A DNA stretch of 64,000 bases from Paenibacillus allorhizosphaerae (GTDB taxonomy: Bacteria; Bacillota; Bacilli; Paenibacillales; NBRC-103111), in assembly GCF_910594985.1 (NCBI RefSeq), contig NZ_CAJVCE010000010.1:62001-126000 (forward strand), written 5' to 3'. Every line of letters starts with the position of its first letter. Positions within the stretch are counted from its first letter, which is position 1. The notes beneath the pieces are model-generated. The model was not told where the DNA came from. It saw nothing but the letters and a program-made list of their open reading frames with translations, and did no database searches. This document shows, piece by piece, positions 1 through 7,962 of the stretch. Both the position numbers and the translations under genes were made by a program.

Positions 1-71
1 AGCCTGAACACTTTAATAAGTGTACGGCCTATGGGACCGGCTTTATGCGTAACGTGCTCTTTTTGTACCAT
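1..71 (-). CDS. partial hypothetical protein, N-terminus only
   Basis: An ATG on the minus strand follows an AAGG Shine-Dalgarno-like stretch by about four bases and opens a frame that stays open to the window edge (23 complete codons, beginning MVQKEHVTHKAGP). It lies 27 bases downstream of the stop of the next minus-strand gene, so the two may be cotranscribed. The product cannot be recognised from so short a piece. It is listed because spacing and frame fit a gene start; it could still be chance. Confidence 0.35.
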   Translation of the reverse strand, partial: MVQKEHVTHKAGPIGRTLIKVFR

Positions 72-98
72 GAAGCCTTGCCGTTCCCGTTCACCAAG

Positions 99-386
99 TC
101 ACGGCTCCAGCGCACCGTACGTACTCAAATAATCGGCAGGCACCGGCTTGATCTGGTTGCTGGTAAACTCCGCCATCGGATCGGCTGCAATATGCGGGTC
201 GTTCACGAGCCGCACATCTTCCCATAAGCATTCGACGCCTAGATCTCCCGCAAACCCGGCAAACATGCCGCACCCGCTGCAATATTTCGTCTTCTGCGCT
301 TCGTTTAAATTCACGACTCTGTTGCGGAGGCAGCAATACACTTTCCCGCCCTCATCCGCCATGTTGATATGAAGAACTGGTTTCAC
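99..386 (-). CDS. small cysteine-containing hypothetical protein
   Basis: A 95-residue protein of unknown function. It has a CSGC motif near residue 37 and a further Cys pair around residues 18-19 (YCCLRN), which could bind a metal, but no family is recognised. There is no signal peptide or membrane segment. The start is a GTG nine bases after an AAAGGAG ribosome binding site. An out-of-frame ATG-GAG-TGA lies between that site and the GTG, its TGA overlapping the GTG, so a two-codon mini-ORF could couple to or damp translation. The upstream region towards base 480 carries no other gene on this strand. Coding status is likely from the RBS and protein-like composition. Confidence 0.6.
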   Translation of the reverse strand: MKPVLHINMADEGGKVYCCLRNRVVNLNEAQKTKYCSGCGMFAGFAGDLGVECLWEDVRLVNDPHIAADPMAEFTSNQIKPVPADYLSTYGALEP

Positions 387-491
387 TCCATGCGTCTCCT
401 TTCCCGCTGTTCCATTAGAAGGTAATAACCATTATATATGCGGACGAACCTCAATATGTGATATTTTCTCGTCATAATGGATTCGGGAAAG

Positions 492-653
492 ATGGATCCC
501 GTTCAGAAAAAAATGTCCGCTGCACGAACTTTCGGCGAGCTTTTTGCGACTATAAGGTGGAAAGGTGACATTCACCTGGTCGAGGATATTTTTCAGGATA
601 CGTTCCTTACTGCGTACCGCGAATTATCCGAAAGCCGTCCGGTGAAAAGATAA
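492..653 (+). pseudogene. truncated ECF sigma-factor-like fragment (region 2)
   Basis: A 53-codon plus-strand frame ends in a segment reading VEDIFQDTFLTAYREL, which resembles the end of sigma-70 region 2.1-2.2 of ECF sigma factors (acidic EDI/EDL followed by Q-(D/E)-(A/T)-F and AYR). The frame stops right after it, so regions 2.3, 2.4 and 4 (DNA melting, -10 and -35 recognition) are absent. It may be the decayed remnant of an ECF sigma gene or a very short orphan peptide. A terminator-like hairpin follows within about ten bases. The family resemblance is by eye only. Confidence 0.4.
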
Positions 654-661
654 GTGAAACG

Positions 662-715
662 AAAAAATGAGCACTCTCTCGCAGCCTCACGGCAGCCAGA
701 AATGCTCATTTTTTT
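662..715. terminator. bidirectional rho-independent terminator
   Basis: The arms AAAAAATGAGCA and TGCTCATTTTTT are perfectly complementary, flanking a loop of about 29 bases, with A and T tracts on the two sides so it can work in both directions. It sits between the sigma-like fragment (plus strand) and the end of the minus-strand ABC exporter gene. Confidence 0.8.
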
Positions 716-797
716 CATTTTCGGATCATCTCCGAGCCCCGCTGATATACAATCGCGTCTCAAGTAGGGAGCATCGCTGCTTCATGTTGCGGCAATG

Positions 798-2648
798 CTA
801 TGATTCGGCCGAGGCTTCCGATTCTCCGCTCTCTTCTTCCGTCTCGGCAAACTGTGTGTGGTACAGATGCGCATACAGGCCTTCCCTGGCAAGCAATTCC
901 TCGTGCCGGCCCGTGTCGACGACGCGGCCGTTCTCCAGCACGACAATCCGGTTCGCGGAGCGGATCGTCGACAGCCGGTGTGCGATGACAAGCGTCGTAC
1001 GCCCCCGCATCAGCTCGTCGAGCGCTGCCTGGACGTATGCCTCCGAGGCCGAGTCGAGATGCGACGTCGCCTCGTCGAGGATCAGGATGCGCGGGTTCTT
1101 CAGGATCGCCCGCGCGATGGCAAGACGCTGCCGCTCCCCGCCCGACAGCCGGTGGCCGCGTTCTCCGACGGTCGTGTCGTAGCCCTCGGGCAAGGCGGCG
1201 ATCACGTCGTGGATGTAAGCCTTGCGGCACGCTTCTTCCATCTCCTCCTGCGATGCGCCCGGGCGGGCGAACAGCAGGTTATCCCGGACGCTGGCGTGGA
1301 ACATGAACGACTCCTGGGTAACGAAGGCCACCTGCTTGCGCAAGCTTTCAAGCGTGACCCCCTTCACATCGTTGCCGTCCACCATGACCTCCCCTTCGGT
1401 CGGGTCGTACAATCGTGCCAGCATGCCGATCAGCGTTGATTTGCCGGCGCCGCTCGGACCGACAATGGCGACGACCTCCCCTGGGTTCGCTTCGAAGCTT
1501 ACGTCTCGCAGCGCGAGCTGCCCCGGCTCGTAGCTGTAGGACACATGCCGGAACGCGACATGCCCCGCCGATTCCGGCAGCGCTGACGCGTCTTTGCGGT
1601 TCGCCACTTCCGGTTCCATATCGGAATACTCGAACAGCCGCTGAAAGACGCCGAGCGCCGTTCCGAGCTCCACATGCAGGTTGAGCAGCGTGCTGACCGG
1701 ACCGTACAGCCGGCCGAGGTAGGCTGTGAAAGCGACGATGCCGCCGATTGTCATCGAGCCGTGGATTACGTTATACCCGCCGTATAAATAGATGAGTGCG
1801 GTGCCGAGCGGCCCAAGCAGGCCGAGCACCATCATATACCAGCGTCCTACGAGGTTGAGCCGCAGCTCCAGATCCATCACCTTCTGGTTCAGCGTGGTGA
1901 ACTGCTTTTGCTGAACCGGTTCCTGCTGAAAAATCCGCGTCAGCAGCGCGCCGGATACGCCAAAAATTTCGCCGAGCTGCCCGGACATTTCGCCGCGCAC
2001 CCGCTGCGTGTCGCCGCGCAGCCGTTTGCGCACCTCCGATACTTTGCGCACCGGCAAGATGAAGAGCGGCAAGATGACCGTGGCGAGTATCGCCAGCCGC
2101 CAGTCGAGCGCAAACAAAATGACTACGGTCGTCAGCACGACGACCGATTGCGTAACGGCAGAGACGACAACCGACGTCACGACGTTTTGCACCGCCTGCA
2201 CGTCGCCGGTCAAGCGCTGCACGATTTCTCCCGCCTTCGCATCGGTAAAGAAGCTCATGGACTGGCGCTGCAAGTTGGCGAACAGCGACTGGCGCAAGTC
2301 GCGCATGACGCCCTGCCCGACCTTCGTGTTTTCATGGTTCTGCCATACGCCGAGCAGCCCGCTCGCGAGCGGCAGCAGCACCATGAGCAGCACAAGGTTT
2401 AGCAGCTGCCTCGTATCCCCGTTCGGCAGCGCTTTGTCGATGATGTCCTTCATGATGAGCGGCGGGATCAGGCCGATGGCCGATCCGACAAGCGCCAGCA
2501 CCAGGATGGCCGCAAGCTGCCAGCGATACCCTTTGAACAAGCCGTAAATCCGGGAGAGCGATACGTCCTTCAAGGTCGCCCGTCCCCTGCCCTGCAGGGC
2601 GGATCGGCCTCCGCCTCCTCCGCCTTCTCCCCAACGCATGTCTCTCAT
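798..2648 (-). CDS. ABC exporter half-transporter (fused membrane and ATPase domains)
   Basis: A 616-residue ABC transporter with its membrane domain first (residues about 40-330, six helices expected) and the nucleotide-binding domain after it (about 365-600). Walker A GPSGAGKST lies near 400, the signature LSGGERQR near 500, Walker B LILDEATS near 522 and the H-loop IAHRLST near 555, so ATP hydrolysis should be intact. The architecture is that of MsbA/BmrA/LmrA-type drug or lipid exporters that work as dimers in the cytoplasmic membrane; the substrate cannot be read from sequence. The N-terminus carries an unusual run of six glycines. A GGGGAGG ribosome binding site precedes the ATG. It lies 33 bases downstream of yyaC on the same strand, so readthrough is possible although the functions look unrelated. 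Confidence 0.93.
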   Translation of the reverse strand: MRDMRWGEGGGGGGRSALQGRGRATLKDVSLSRIYGLFKGYRWQLAAILVLALVGSAIGLIPPLIMKDIIDKALPNGDTRQLLNLVLLMVLLPLASGLLGVWQNHENTKVGQGVMRDLRQSLFANLQRQSMSFFTDAKAGEIVQRLTGDVQAVQNVVTSVVVSAVTQSVVVLTTVVILFALDWRLAILATVILPLFILPVRKVSEVRKRLRGDTQRVRGEMSGQLGEIFGVSGALLTRIFQQEPVQQKQFTTLNQKVMDLELRLNLVGRWYMMVLGLLGPLGTALIYLYGGYNVIHGSMTIGGIVAFTAYLGRLYGPVSTLLNLHVELGTALGVFQRLFEYSDMEPEVANRKDASALPESAGHVAFRHVSYSYEPGQLALRDVSFEANPGEVVAIVGPSGAGKSTLIGMLARLYDPTEGEVMVDGNDVKGVTLESLRKQVAFVTQESFMFHASVRDNLLFARPGASQEEMEEACRKAYIHDVIAALPEGYDTTVGERGHRLSGGERQRLAIARAILKNPRILILDEATSHLDSASEAYVQAALDELMRGRTTLVIAHRLSTIRSANRIVVLENGRVVDTGRHEELLAREGLYAHLYHTQFAETEEESGESEASAES

Positions 2649-2681
2649 CGCGATTCCTCCCCGTTTGCGGCGGCGGCGCAG

Positions 2682-3257
2682 CTAACGCAATCCGATCCCG
2701 CGGCCGTCAGCCTCCGCCCCGCCGTTTTCCTGCTCCAACGGAAATACGCCGCGGATAGCCGCAACGATTTCCCCCGCCATCGTCATGACCCGATACAGCG
2801 ACGTGCTTTGCAATATCGCATATTTTTGTCCGCTATCGACATTGACAATGCCTGCAATTGAATAATCTCCTACCATCGGAAGCTGCTTGCCGACGGATTT
2901 GCCCGGTTCGATAGGACGGTTGGATACTTGAAACCACGCAAGGGATGCCGCCTGACCGAGACAGGCGTCGATGGCGAGCACTTTTTTGCCCGGCGGCATT
3001 TCCATTAGCCGCTCCCGCATATTGCTCGCATCGAACGGGTAGGCGAGCGTGCCGATCACGTCCGGGTATCCCGCTTCCGTCAGCATCGTGCCAACCAGCG
3101 GGCCGAGCGCATCCCCCGAGGATCGGTCGGTGCCGATGCACAGAAACAACAGATCTGCGGAGCTTACCCCTTCATTCTTGATGTGAAGAAGAAAATCGGG
3201 CAGCTCGGCTGCTTTAATTTTTTTGCGGTACAGCGGTGGTACCGAATGGTCCGGCAT
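2682..3257 (-). CDS. yyaC: spore protein YyaC (DUF1256, Gpr-protease-like fold)
   Basis: A 191-residue protein of the YyaC family, known from Bacillus forespores and related in fold to the germination protease Gpr. Visible family marks are the LCIGTDRSSGDALGP segment near residues 37-51 and the AIDACLG segment near 95. The molecular role is not settled: YyaC proteins are usually annotated as putative spore proteases. The open frame extends 32 codons further upstream, but the ATG chosen is preceded by AAGGAGAAAACGACC, a good ribosome binding site, and the longer version would run across the promoter of the divergent glycosyltransferase gene. Together with the germinant-receptor operon, it indicates a spore former. 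Confidence 0.88.
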   Translation of the reverse strand: MPDHSVPPLYRKKIKAAELPDFLLHIKNEGVSSADLLFLCIGTDRSSGDALGPLVGTMLTEAGYPDVIGTLAYPFDASNMRERLMEMPPGKKVLAIDACLGQAASLAWFQVSNRPIEPGKSVGKQLPMVGDYSIAGIVNVDSGQKYAILQSTSLYRVMTMAGEIVAAIRGVFPLEQENGGAEADGRGIGLR

Positions 3258-3331
3258 GGTCGTTTTCTCCTTCCCCTTCTCCGTTTGTCCCTTCATTGTA
3301 GCATACTGCGAGCGCTTCCATCCCGCAACAT

Positions 3332-3361
3332 TTGTTGCCGCCTTAATACGCATGCTATAAT
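3332..3361 (+). promoter_or_regulatory. sigma-A-type promoter for the glycosyltransferase gene
   Basis: TTGTTG and TATAAT hexamers are separated by 18 bases, about 55 bases before the glycosyltransferase start. The -10 box is a perfect match, the -35 box has two mismatches. It lies in the divergent gap with yyaC. Confidence 0.5.
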
Positions 3362-3417
3362 TTTTTTAAGATACTTGGAATCCGACATCTTGCGAGACGA
3401 AAGGCGGTACTGCTGCG

Positions 3418-4635
3418 ATGCACATCATGGCCGTTTGGTCGCTCGTTGCGCTTGTATATTGGCTGTTCATGCTGTGGGATACGCTGCAGGCGCGCAAATG
3501 GATGCTGACGCTGCATCCGCCGGATAGCCCTCCGCTCCGTCCCGAAAGCCAGCGGCCGGCACCCGGCAACGATACGCCGCTCGTCTCCGTCATCGTTGCC
3601 GCAAAGGAAGAAGAAGCTTCCATCACGGAAACGGTACGGCATTTGCTGAGCCAAACCTACCCCCGATTGGAAATTATCGCCGTCAACGACAGGTCGCAGG
3701 ATGCAACCGGACGCAAGCTGGACGAGCTGCGCCGCTGGTCGGAAGGCCGGAGCGCAATTGAAGTGCCGCTGCGGGTGATCCACATTACGGCGCTGCCGTC
3801 CGGTTGGCTCGGCAAAAACCATGCCTTGTATCAAGGCTACTTGCAGGCTCGCGGTTCGTACTTGCTGTTCACCGATGCGGATGTGCTGTTCGAGCCGGGG
3901 ACGATTGCCGATGCCGTTCGGTATATGCGAGAGGAACAGGCGGATCATCTGACGTTAGCGCCGCAAATGCTTGTCAAAGGCTTCTGGCTGAGGGCTTTCG
4001 TATACTATTTCTTCTTTACTTTCAGTTTATATATACGGCCGTGGCGAGCCAATGACGATTTGCAACATCGCCACGGCATGGGGATCGGCGCCTTCAATCT
4101 GCTAACGCGCAACGCTTACGAACGGATCGGCACCCACCGGGCGTTCGCCCTGCGTCCGGACGACGATCTGCACCTCGGCCGGCTGATCAAAGCAGCGAGG
4201 CTGCGCCAAAGATTGGCACTTGCGTCGCGGCATATCGCGGTTGAATGGTACCGCAGCCTGTCCGAAGCAGTCCGCGGGCTGGAGAAGAACCTGTTCTCCG
4301 GGTTCGGCTACCGGCTGCCCTTGGCGACGCTCGGGGTCATCGGGCTGCTCGCGGTGTTCCTGTTCCCGTTCATCGGCCTTTTCGCCGCCCAAGGCTGGCC
4401 CGCTGCCGTGTTCGGCCTGGACGTCGTGCTGATGGTAACTGTCTATGTGCTGCTCGCGCGTTCCATTACCGGACCTGTAGGAACGGAAATCATCGCCTTC
4501 CCGTTGACGGTATGCCTGCTCTGTTATACCGTCATCCGTTCCGTCTGGCTTACGCTCCGGCAGCGCGGCATTTATTGGCGGGGAACGTTTTATTCGTTGA
4601 AAGAACTGAAGCGAATGACCGGGCCGGATGACTGA
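3418..4635 (+). CDS. membrane-associated family 2 glycosyltransferase
   Basis: A 405-residue inverting GT-A glycosyltransferase. An N-terminal membrane helix (about 1-20) precedes the catalytic domain. The segment VSVIVAAKEEE near 56 is the nucleotide-sugar binding start, VNDRSQD near 92 is the typical second strand, and TDADV near 152-156 is the metal-binding DxD motif. Three or four hydrophobic segments close the C-terminus (about 295-385). The layout and the GWLGKNHALYQG segment resemble the HpnB / diaponeurosporenoate-glycosyltransferase branch, which adds sugars to lipid acceptors at the membrane, but the acceptor is not known here. A weak GAAAGGCGG binding site precedes the ATG; a second ATG three codons later is an alternative start. 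Confidence 0.88.
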   Translation: MHIMAVWSLVALVYWLFMLWDTLQARKWMLTLHPPDSPPLRPESQRPAPGNDTPLVSVIVAAKEEEASITETVRHLLSQTYPRLEIIAVNDRSQDATGRKLDELRRWSEGRSAIEVPLRVIHITALPSGWLGKNHALYQGYLQARGSYLLFTDADVLFEPGTIADAVRYMREEQADHLTLAPQMLVKGFWLRAFVYYFFFTFSLYIRPWRANDDLQHRHGMGIGAFNLLTRNAYERIGTHRAFALRPDDDLHLGRLIKAARLRQRLALASRHIAVEWYRSLSEAVRGLEKNLFSGFGYRLPLATLGVIGLLAVFLFPFIGLFAAQGWPAAVFGLDVVLMVTVYVLLARSITGPVGTEIIAFPLTVCLLCYTVIRSVWLTLRQRGIYWRGTFYSLKELKRMTGPDD

Positions 4636-4671
4636 ACCTTCATCGTTTTTTAACACTGCGCCGGCTCGATT

Positions 4672-4680
4672 TGCTATACA
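4672..4680 (+). promoter_or_regulatory. extended -10 promoter element of the small peptide gene
   Basis: TGC-TATACA forms an extended -10 box about 38 bases before the ATG of the 30-residue peptide. No good -35 box is visible, which is usual for extended -10 promoters. It lies just after the glycosyltransferase stop, so the peptide would have its own short transcript. Confidence 0.35.
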
Positions 4681-4717
4681 ATGAAACCAGATCAACGATA
4701 GGAGAGGTGAAACCCAA

Positions 4718-4810
4718 ATGAACCTTACCTTCAAACAAATGAAGTATGCTTTGGCGAGCATGCTGCTCACATTCACTTTGGTCGTTGTTTATCAGTGCAC
4801 GCAAGTTTAA
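4718..4810 (+). CDS. 30-residue single-helix membrane peptide
   Basis: A very small gene with a strong GGAGAGGTGAAA ribosome binding site eight to nine bases before its ATG. The peptide is polar at the start (MNLTFKQMKY) and then has one hydrophobic stretch at about residues 11-25, ending in VYQCTQV, so a single membrane span is expected. No family is recognised. It lies between the glycosyltransferase gene and a terminator at 4873, and is followed by three tandem 10-base repeats. Size and layout recall type I toxins or small regulatory membrane proteins, but nothing proves that; it may equally be a cell-envelope microprotein. Confidence 0.6.
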   Translation: MNLTFKQMKYALASMLLTFTLVVVYQCTQV

Positions 4811-4830
4811 ACCGTATAAGGATACAGCAG

Positions 4831-4860
4831 CTGATCTACGCTGATCTACGCTGCCCTACG
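4831..4860. repeat. three tandem 10-base repeats
   Basis: Two exact copies of CTGATCTACG are followed by a third copy, CTGCCCTACG, with two changes. They lie 20 bases after the stop of the small membrane peptide and before its terminator, that is, in the likely 3' untranslated region. Confidence 0.8.
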
Positions 4861-4872
4861 ATCCGATTGCTC

Positions 4873-4897
4873 AAGCAGGCCGAACGCCTGCTTTTTT
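4873..4897 (+). terminator. rho-independent terminator after the small peptide gene
   Basis: AAGCAGGC and GCCTGCTT pair around the loop CGAAC and are followed by a T run (GCCTGCTTTTTTGC). The opposite strand lacks a T tract, so it acts on the plus strand, ending the small peptide transcript just before the convergent AraC gene ends. Confidence 0.8.
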
Positions 4898-4906
4898 GCT
4901 TTTCCG

Positions 4907-5797
4907 TCAGTCCGGCTGCGTCTCCGGCTTTCCGCCGGCCAGTTTCCCCTGCTGCCGAAACTCGCTCGGGCTCAACCCGGTTTCCTTCTTAAAATTGCTG
5001 CTGAAATAATGGATGCTCGTATACCCTAGCCGATCGGCGATTTCATCGAGCTTCTCCCCGCGCAGCAGCGATTGCTTCGCCTGCCTGATTCGTTCCGCAA
5101 TGAGATACTGCTTCGGATTCGTTTTCACTTCCTGATGGAACAATTTCGTAAAATAACTCGGATGATAGCCGCAAAGCTGTGCCAGCTCCGCAACCGACCA
5201 CGCTTTGCCCGGATGATCCCGCATTGCGCGGAGCGCCGATTCGATTTTGCTGACGTTCTTGGTCGCTTCCCGGTTTACCAGCTGGCCGACGATCGACGAG
5301 AGCAGTTCCATCATCCGCGCTCTCAGCAGGAGCGGCTGCGCGTGCTGCGCCTGATACTCGCTTACGATGGAGCTCATGACCGGCTCCACACCGCCGATCG
5401 CGAAATGATGCGGAACCGCCATCTCCCCATGACTGTCCACCGTCAGTTGAACCGGTTCCGGAAGTCGCTCCAGGTCGCTGTCCGGGACGCTGCGAATGCC
5501 GTAGGCCGGGTGCAACGGAACCGGAGTGGACTCATTCCAGCCGAAATGCAAACTGTAGTATTGTGTCGGCGCGTCCGTCTTCAATATATGCGGACTGTCC
5601 GGACCGTAAAACACACATTCGCCCGGCTTTACTCGGTAATGCTCGGGTCCGAGCTGAAGTGTTGCCTCGCCCGCAATCACATAAAACAATTGACAGTCCG
5701 GAATTCGGCGGGGACCCCACACGTTCCCTGTACCTGCCGACGCGCGCGCCGCAAAATGGACGGCCGGCCGGATGTCATACAAATGTCCGATGTTCAC
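4907..5797 (-). CDS. AraC-family transcriptional regulator with cupin sensor domain
   Basis: A 296-residue regulator. The N-terminal half (about 20-140) is a cupin-like effector-binding domain, with LQLGPEHYRVKPGECVF carrying the usual beta-strand pattern. The C-terminal quarter (about 190-288) has the two helix-turn-helix units of AraC proteins: WSVAELAQLCGYHPSYFTKLF, and DEIADRLGYTSIHYFSSNFKK with the family signature ending in GLSPSEFR. The start is a GTG eight bases after AAGGGGA. It is transcribed away from a PhyH-like dioxygenase gene across a gap of about 140 bases, so it most likely controls that gene in response to a small molecule, perhaps a sugar or its derivative. The effector is unknown. 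Confidence 0.9.
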   Translation of the reverse strand: MNIGHLYDIRPAVHFAARASAGTGNVWGPRRIPDCQLFYVIAGEATLQLGPEHYRVKPGECVFYGPDSPHILKTDAPTQYYSLHFGWNESTPVPLHPAYGIRSVPDSDLERLPEPVQLTVDSHGEMAVPHHFAIGGVEPVMSSIVSEYQAQHAQPLLLRARMMELLSSIVGQLVNREATKNVSKIESALRAMRDHPGKAWSVAELAQLCGYHPSYFTKLFHQEVKTNPKQYLIAERIRQAKQSLLRGEKLDEIADRLGYTSIHYFSSNFKKETGLSPSEFRQQGKLAGGKPETQPD

Positions 5798-5937
5798 TCC
5801 GATGTCCCCTTCGCAAATCTCGAAAAATCACAACAAACCGTTTGAATTATTCTAAATACTTCCCTACTGCCATTTTGTAATATATGTTCATAAGCAATTG
5901 AATTCATTATAACACTAGCGAAAAGGGGTGCAACGGC

Positions 5938-6774
5938 ATGTTAAGTGCTGCACAATTGGAAGAATTCGAAAATAACGGTTTTTTGAAAGGGGCGGTCATC
6001 TTAAACGATGACGAAGTGGAAGCGCTCCGCAACGAATTGGATTTGGTCATGGAAGGCAAGTCTGTCAAGCGCCCCGTGCTGAGCCGCAACATGAAAGAAG
6101 CGGGAGGCAAAAACGAAAGCAACCTGTACGACAACATGAAAATGAGCGTGAATGAAAAAGTGGTGCAAATCGTCAACATTTGGATGGCCAGCGACGTATT
6201 TTTCAAGCATGCGAGCCATCCGAGGCTGACCGAAGAGATCGCCCAGTTGTGCAAAACCGACACCGTCCGCATATGGCATGACCAGATTCAGTATAAACCC
6301 CCTGTATCCGGCGGGCCGACGGGCTGGCACCAAGATCACCCGCTATGGCCGATCATTCAACCGGCCGATTTGGTTAGCGCCTGGGTTGCGCTGGACGATG
6401 CCGTAATCGAGAACGGCTGCATGTGGATGGTACCCGGCAGCCACAAATGGGGCAATCATCAAAAATATTTGGCGAGCACGCCGGATTTCAAGCCGTATCA
6501 TAAGCAGCCCGAGCTGCTGCCGGAGGGCGCCGTCGTCGAGGCCGTTCCATTCGAGATCAAGAAAGGCCAGGTCGGCTACCATCACTGCATGACGTGGCAC
6601 GGCAGCCCGCATAACCGCTCCCAACTGAAACGCCGGGCGATCGCCGTACACTATATGCCAGGCCATACCCGCTACGAGCCCACTTCCAATCACGTCATGC
6701 ACGATTATGTGGAAGTGAAGCCCGGCGAGATTCTTACCGGCGAACATTTCCCCGTCGTTTTCGGCAGAGGGTAA
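5938..6774 (+). CDS. phytanoyl-CoA dioxygenase (PhyH) family oxygenase
   Basis: A 278-residue protein of the Fe(II)/2-oxoglutarate-dependent PhyH family, which hydroxylates small organic substrates in the cytoplasm. The iron-binding facial triad is visible: HxD at about H131 and D133 (GWHQDHPLW) and the distal His in TWHGSPHNRS near 221, where the following Arg would bind 2-oxoglutarate. The length is normal for the family. An AAGGGG site precedes the ATG by nine bases. It is divergent from an AraC regulator, which suggests inducible expression and a catabolic or modification role, but the substrate cannot be told. A terminator follows the gene. Confidence 0.88.
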   Translation: MLSAAQLEEFENNGFLKGAVILNDDEVEALRNELDLVMEGKSVKRPVLSRNMKEAGGKNESNLYDNMKMSVNEKVVQIVNIWMASDVFFKHASHPRLTEEIAQLCKTDTVRIWHDQIQYKPPVSGGPTGWHQDHPLWPIIQPADLVSAWVALDDAVIENGCMWMVPGSHKWGNHQKYLASTPDFKPYHKQPELLPEGAVVEAVPFEIKKGQVGYHHCMTWHGSPHNRSQLKRRAIAVHYMPGHTRYEPTSNHVMHDYVEVKPGEILTGEHFPVVFGRG

Positions 6775-6806
6775 CGTTCACCCATACCGCATCGGTAGTA
6801 ACGGAC

Positions 6807-6858
6807 AAGAGTTTGAATCGATAACCCTCTCTTCGGGGTTCGCGCTTCAAGCTCTTTT
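6807..6858 (+). terminator. rho-independent terminator after the PhyH gene
   Basis: AAGAGTTTGAA pairs with TTCAAGCTCTT (one G-U pair) and is followed by TTTT. The intervening sequence includes a short CCCTC...GGGG helper stem. Confidence 0.65.
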
Positions 6859-6977
6859 CTGCATTCCTTCATCGGTATTCCGTCATTCCGGCGTCAGCCT
6901 CCGCCTCTGCAGGATGCTTGCATGAATGATTTGATGTACAATATAGTGTATGGAACTATATAAATGAGGTGAAACGA

Positions 6978-7709
6978 TTGGAGCAGCAGCAACATTCCGC
7001 GCAGGAGCCGCAACCGGCAGAACAGGTCCCGCAATACAAGCAATGCGCTCACTGCAAGGAGCAGAAGCTGCTTGCCGAATTTTTACGCAGAACCGGGCGC
7101 CGCTCCGGCATAGCATCCCGCCGCGGCGCATGCCGGGCTTGCCGCAAACTGCGGAAAGAGGAGGCTCGCCTGTCTGTGGGGGGCGATCACGATGAGGAAA
7201 GCGGGCTTTCCGTGTCTTCCCTTCCATCGGGAACGGAAGAACGCCGCCCTGCCGAAGAGCGAATCGACGTCGCACCGTCTCCGAAGCGGCGCATGCGGCG
7301 GCCGCTGCCGGTGCCGCCGCCAAGACCGGAAGGTCCGAGCGAGTCGATCCTGCGGCCGAACCGCCAAGGAATCGTCCGCATGCGCGGCAAAACGGACAAA
7401 GGCCGTCGCTGGCAGCAGGAGACCGACCTGGAAACGGCAGTCACGCTTGTCCGGGAGCATGCCGCCGTCGTCGTCAACCGGCACATGATCCGTCGCATAT
7501 ACACGAATCGCGCGTTCCGAAATTACATTCTTACCCGGGACCAGCATATTTGCTACTATTGCGGGGAATACGGCGATACGATCGACCACCTGCTTCCGCG
7601 CGCCAAGGGCGGTCATACGACGCCAGTCAACTGCGTCTGTGCCTGCAACGAGTGCAATCAGAGCAAGGCTGACCGCAGTCTGGAAGAATTCATCGTATCC
7701 GAGCCGTAG
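6978..7709 (+). CDS. HNH endonuclease with N-terminal Cys-rich domain
   Basis: A 243-residue protein. A C-terminal HNH nuclease domain (about 180-240) shows CYYCGEYG, the catalytic IDHLLPRAKGG (Asp-His near 203-204), then CNECNQSK, giving the four-cysteine zinc site of the McrA-type HNH fold. A second Cys cluster lies near the N-terminus (CAHC about 20-23 and CRAC about 53-56). The two are separated by a charged, proline- and arginine-rich linker. HNH proteins cut or nick DNA; this one has no partner methylase or phage gene nearby, so its role (restriction, repair or mobile remnant) is open. I prefer the TTG start, because GAGGTGA lies five bases ahead of it; an upstream GTG overlaps that site. 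Confidence 0.85.
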   Translation: MEQQQHSAQEPQPAEQVPQYKQCAHCKEQKLLAEFLRRTGRRSGIASRRGACRACRKLRKEEARLSVGGDHDEESGLSVSSLPSGTEERRPAEERIDVAPSPKRRMRRPLPVPPPRPEGPSESILRPNRQGIVRMRGKTDKGRRWQQETDLETAVTLVREHAAVVVNRHMIRRIYTNRAFRNYILTRDQHICYYCGEYGDTIDHLLPRAKGGHTTPVNCVCACNECNQSKADRSLEEFIVSEP

Positions 7710-7884
7710 TACCTGAGCCGCAAGCCACACCCAACATTCGATCTGCACGCGGTGCCATTTAGGATAAAACTCGGTATATTGGGATCAATCCCACATCGTC
7801 GAAGGCTAAACCGCCGCCGAAACCTTTCCGAACGACACGGCTTGCTCAGAAAGTGGACAAGCTCAGGTTTGCCCGCTACGAAAG

Positions 7885-7935
7885 AAACGTTATGGAGCAA
7901 CCCGGTTTCATCCCGGCTTGCTTCATAACGTTTTT
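7885..7935. terminator. bidirectional terminator between HNH and antiporter genes
   Basis: AAACGTTATGGAGCAA pairs with TTGCTTCATAACGTTT (one mismatch) around a loop containing CCCGG...CCGG, followed by T's on the plus strand and the A-rich AAAG on the other side. It separates the convergent HNH gene and antiporter gene. Confidence 0.8.
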
Positions 7936-7962
7936 GTCCGTCTTGCCGCTGCTATTCGTTCA

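Noticed and set aside
7658..7900. 80-codon minus-strand frame after the HNH gene
   Set aside because: Overlaps the HNH gene and the terminator, very Arg/Ser-rich, no binding site.
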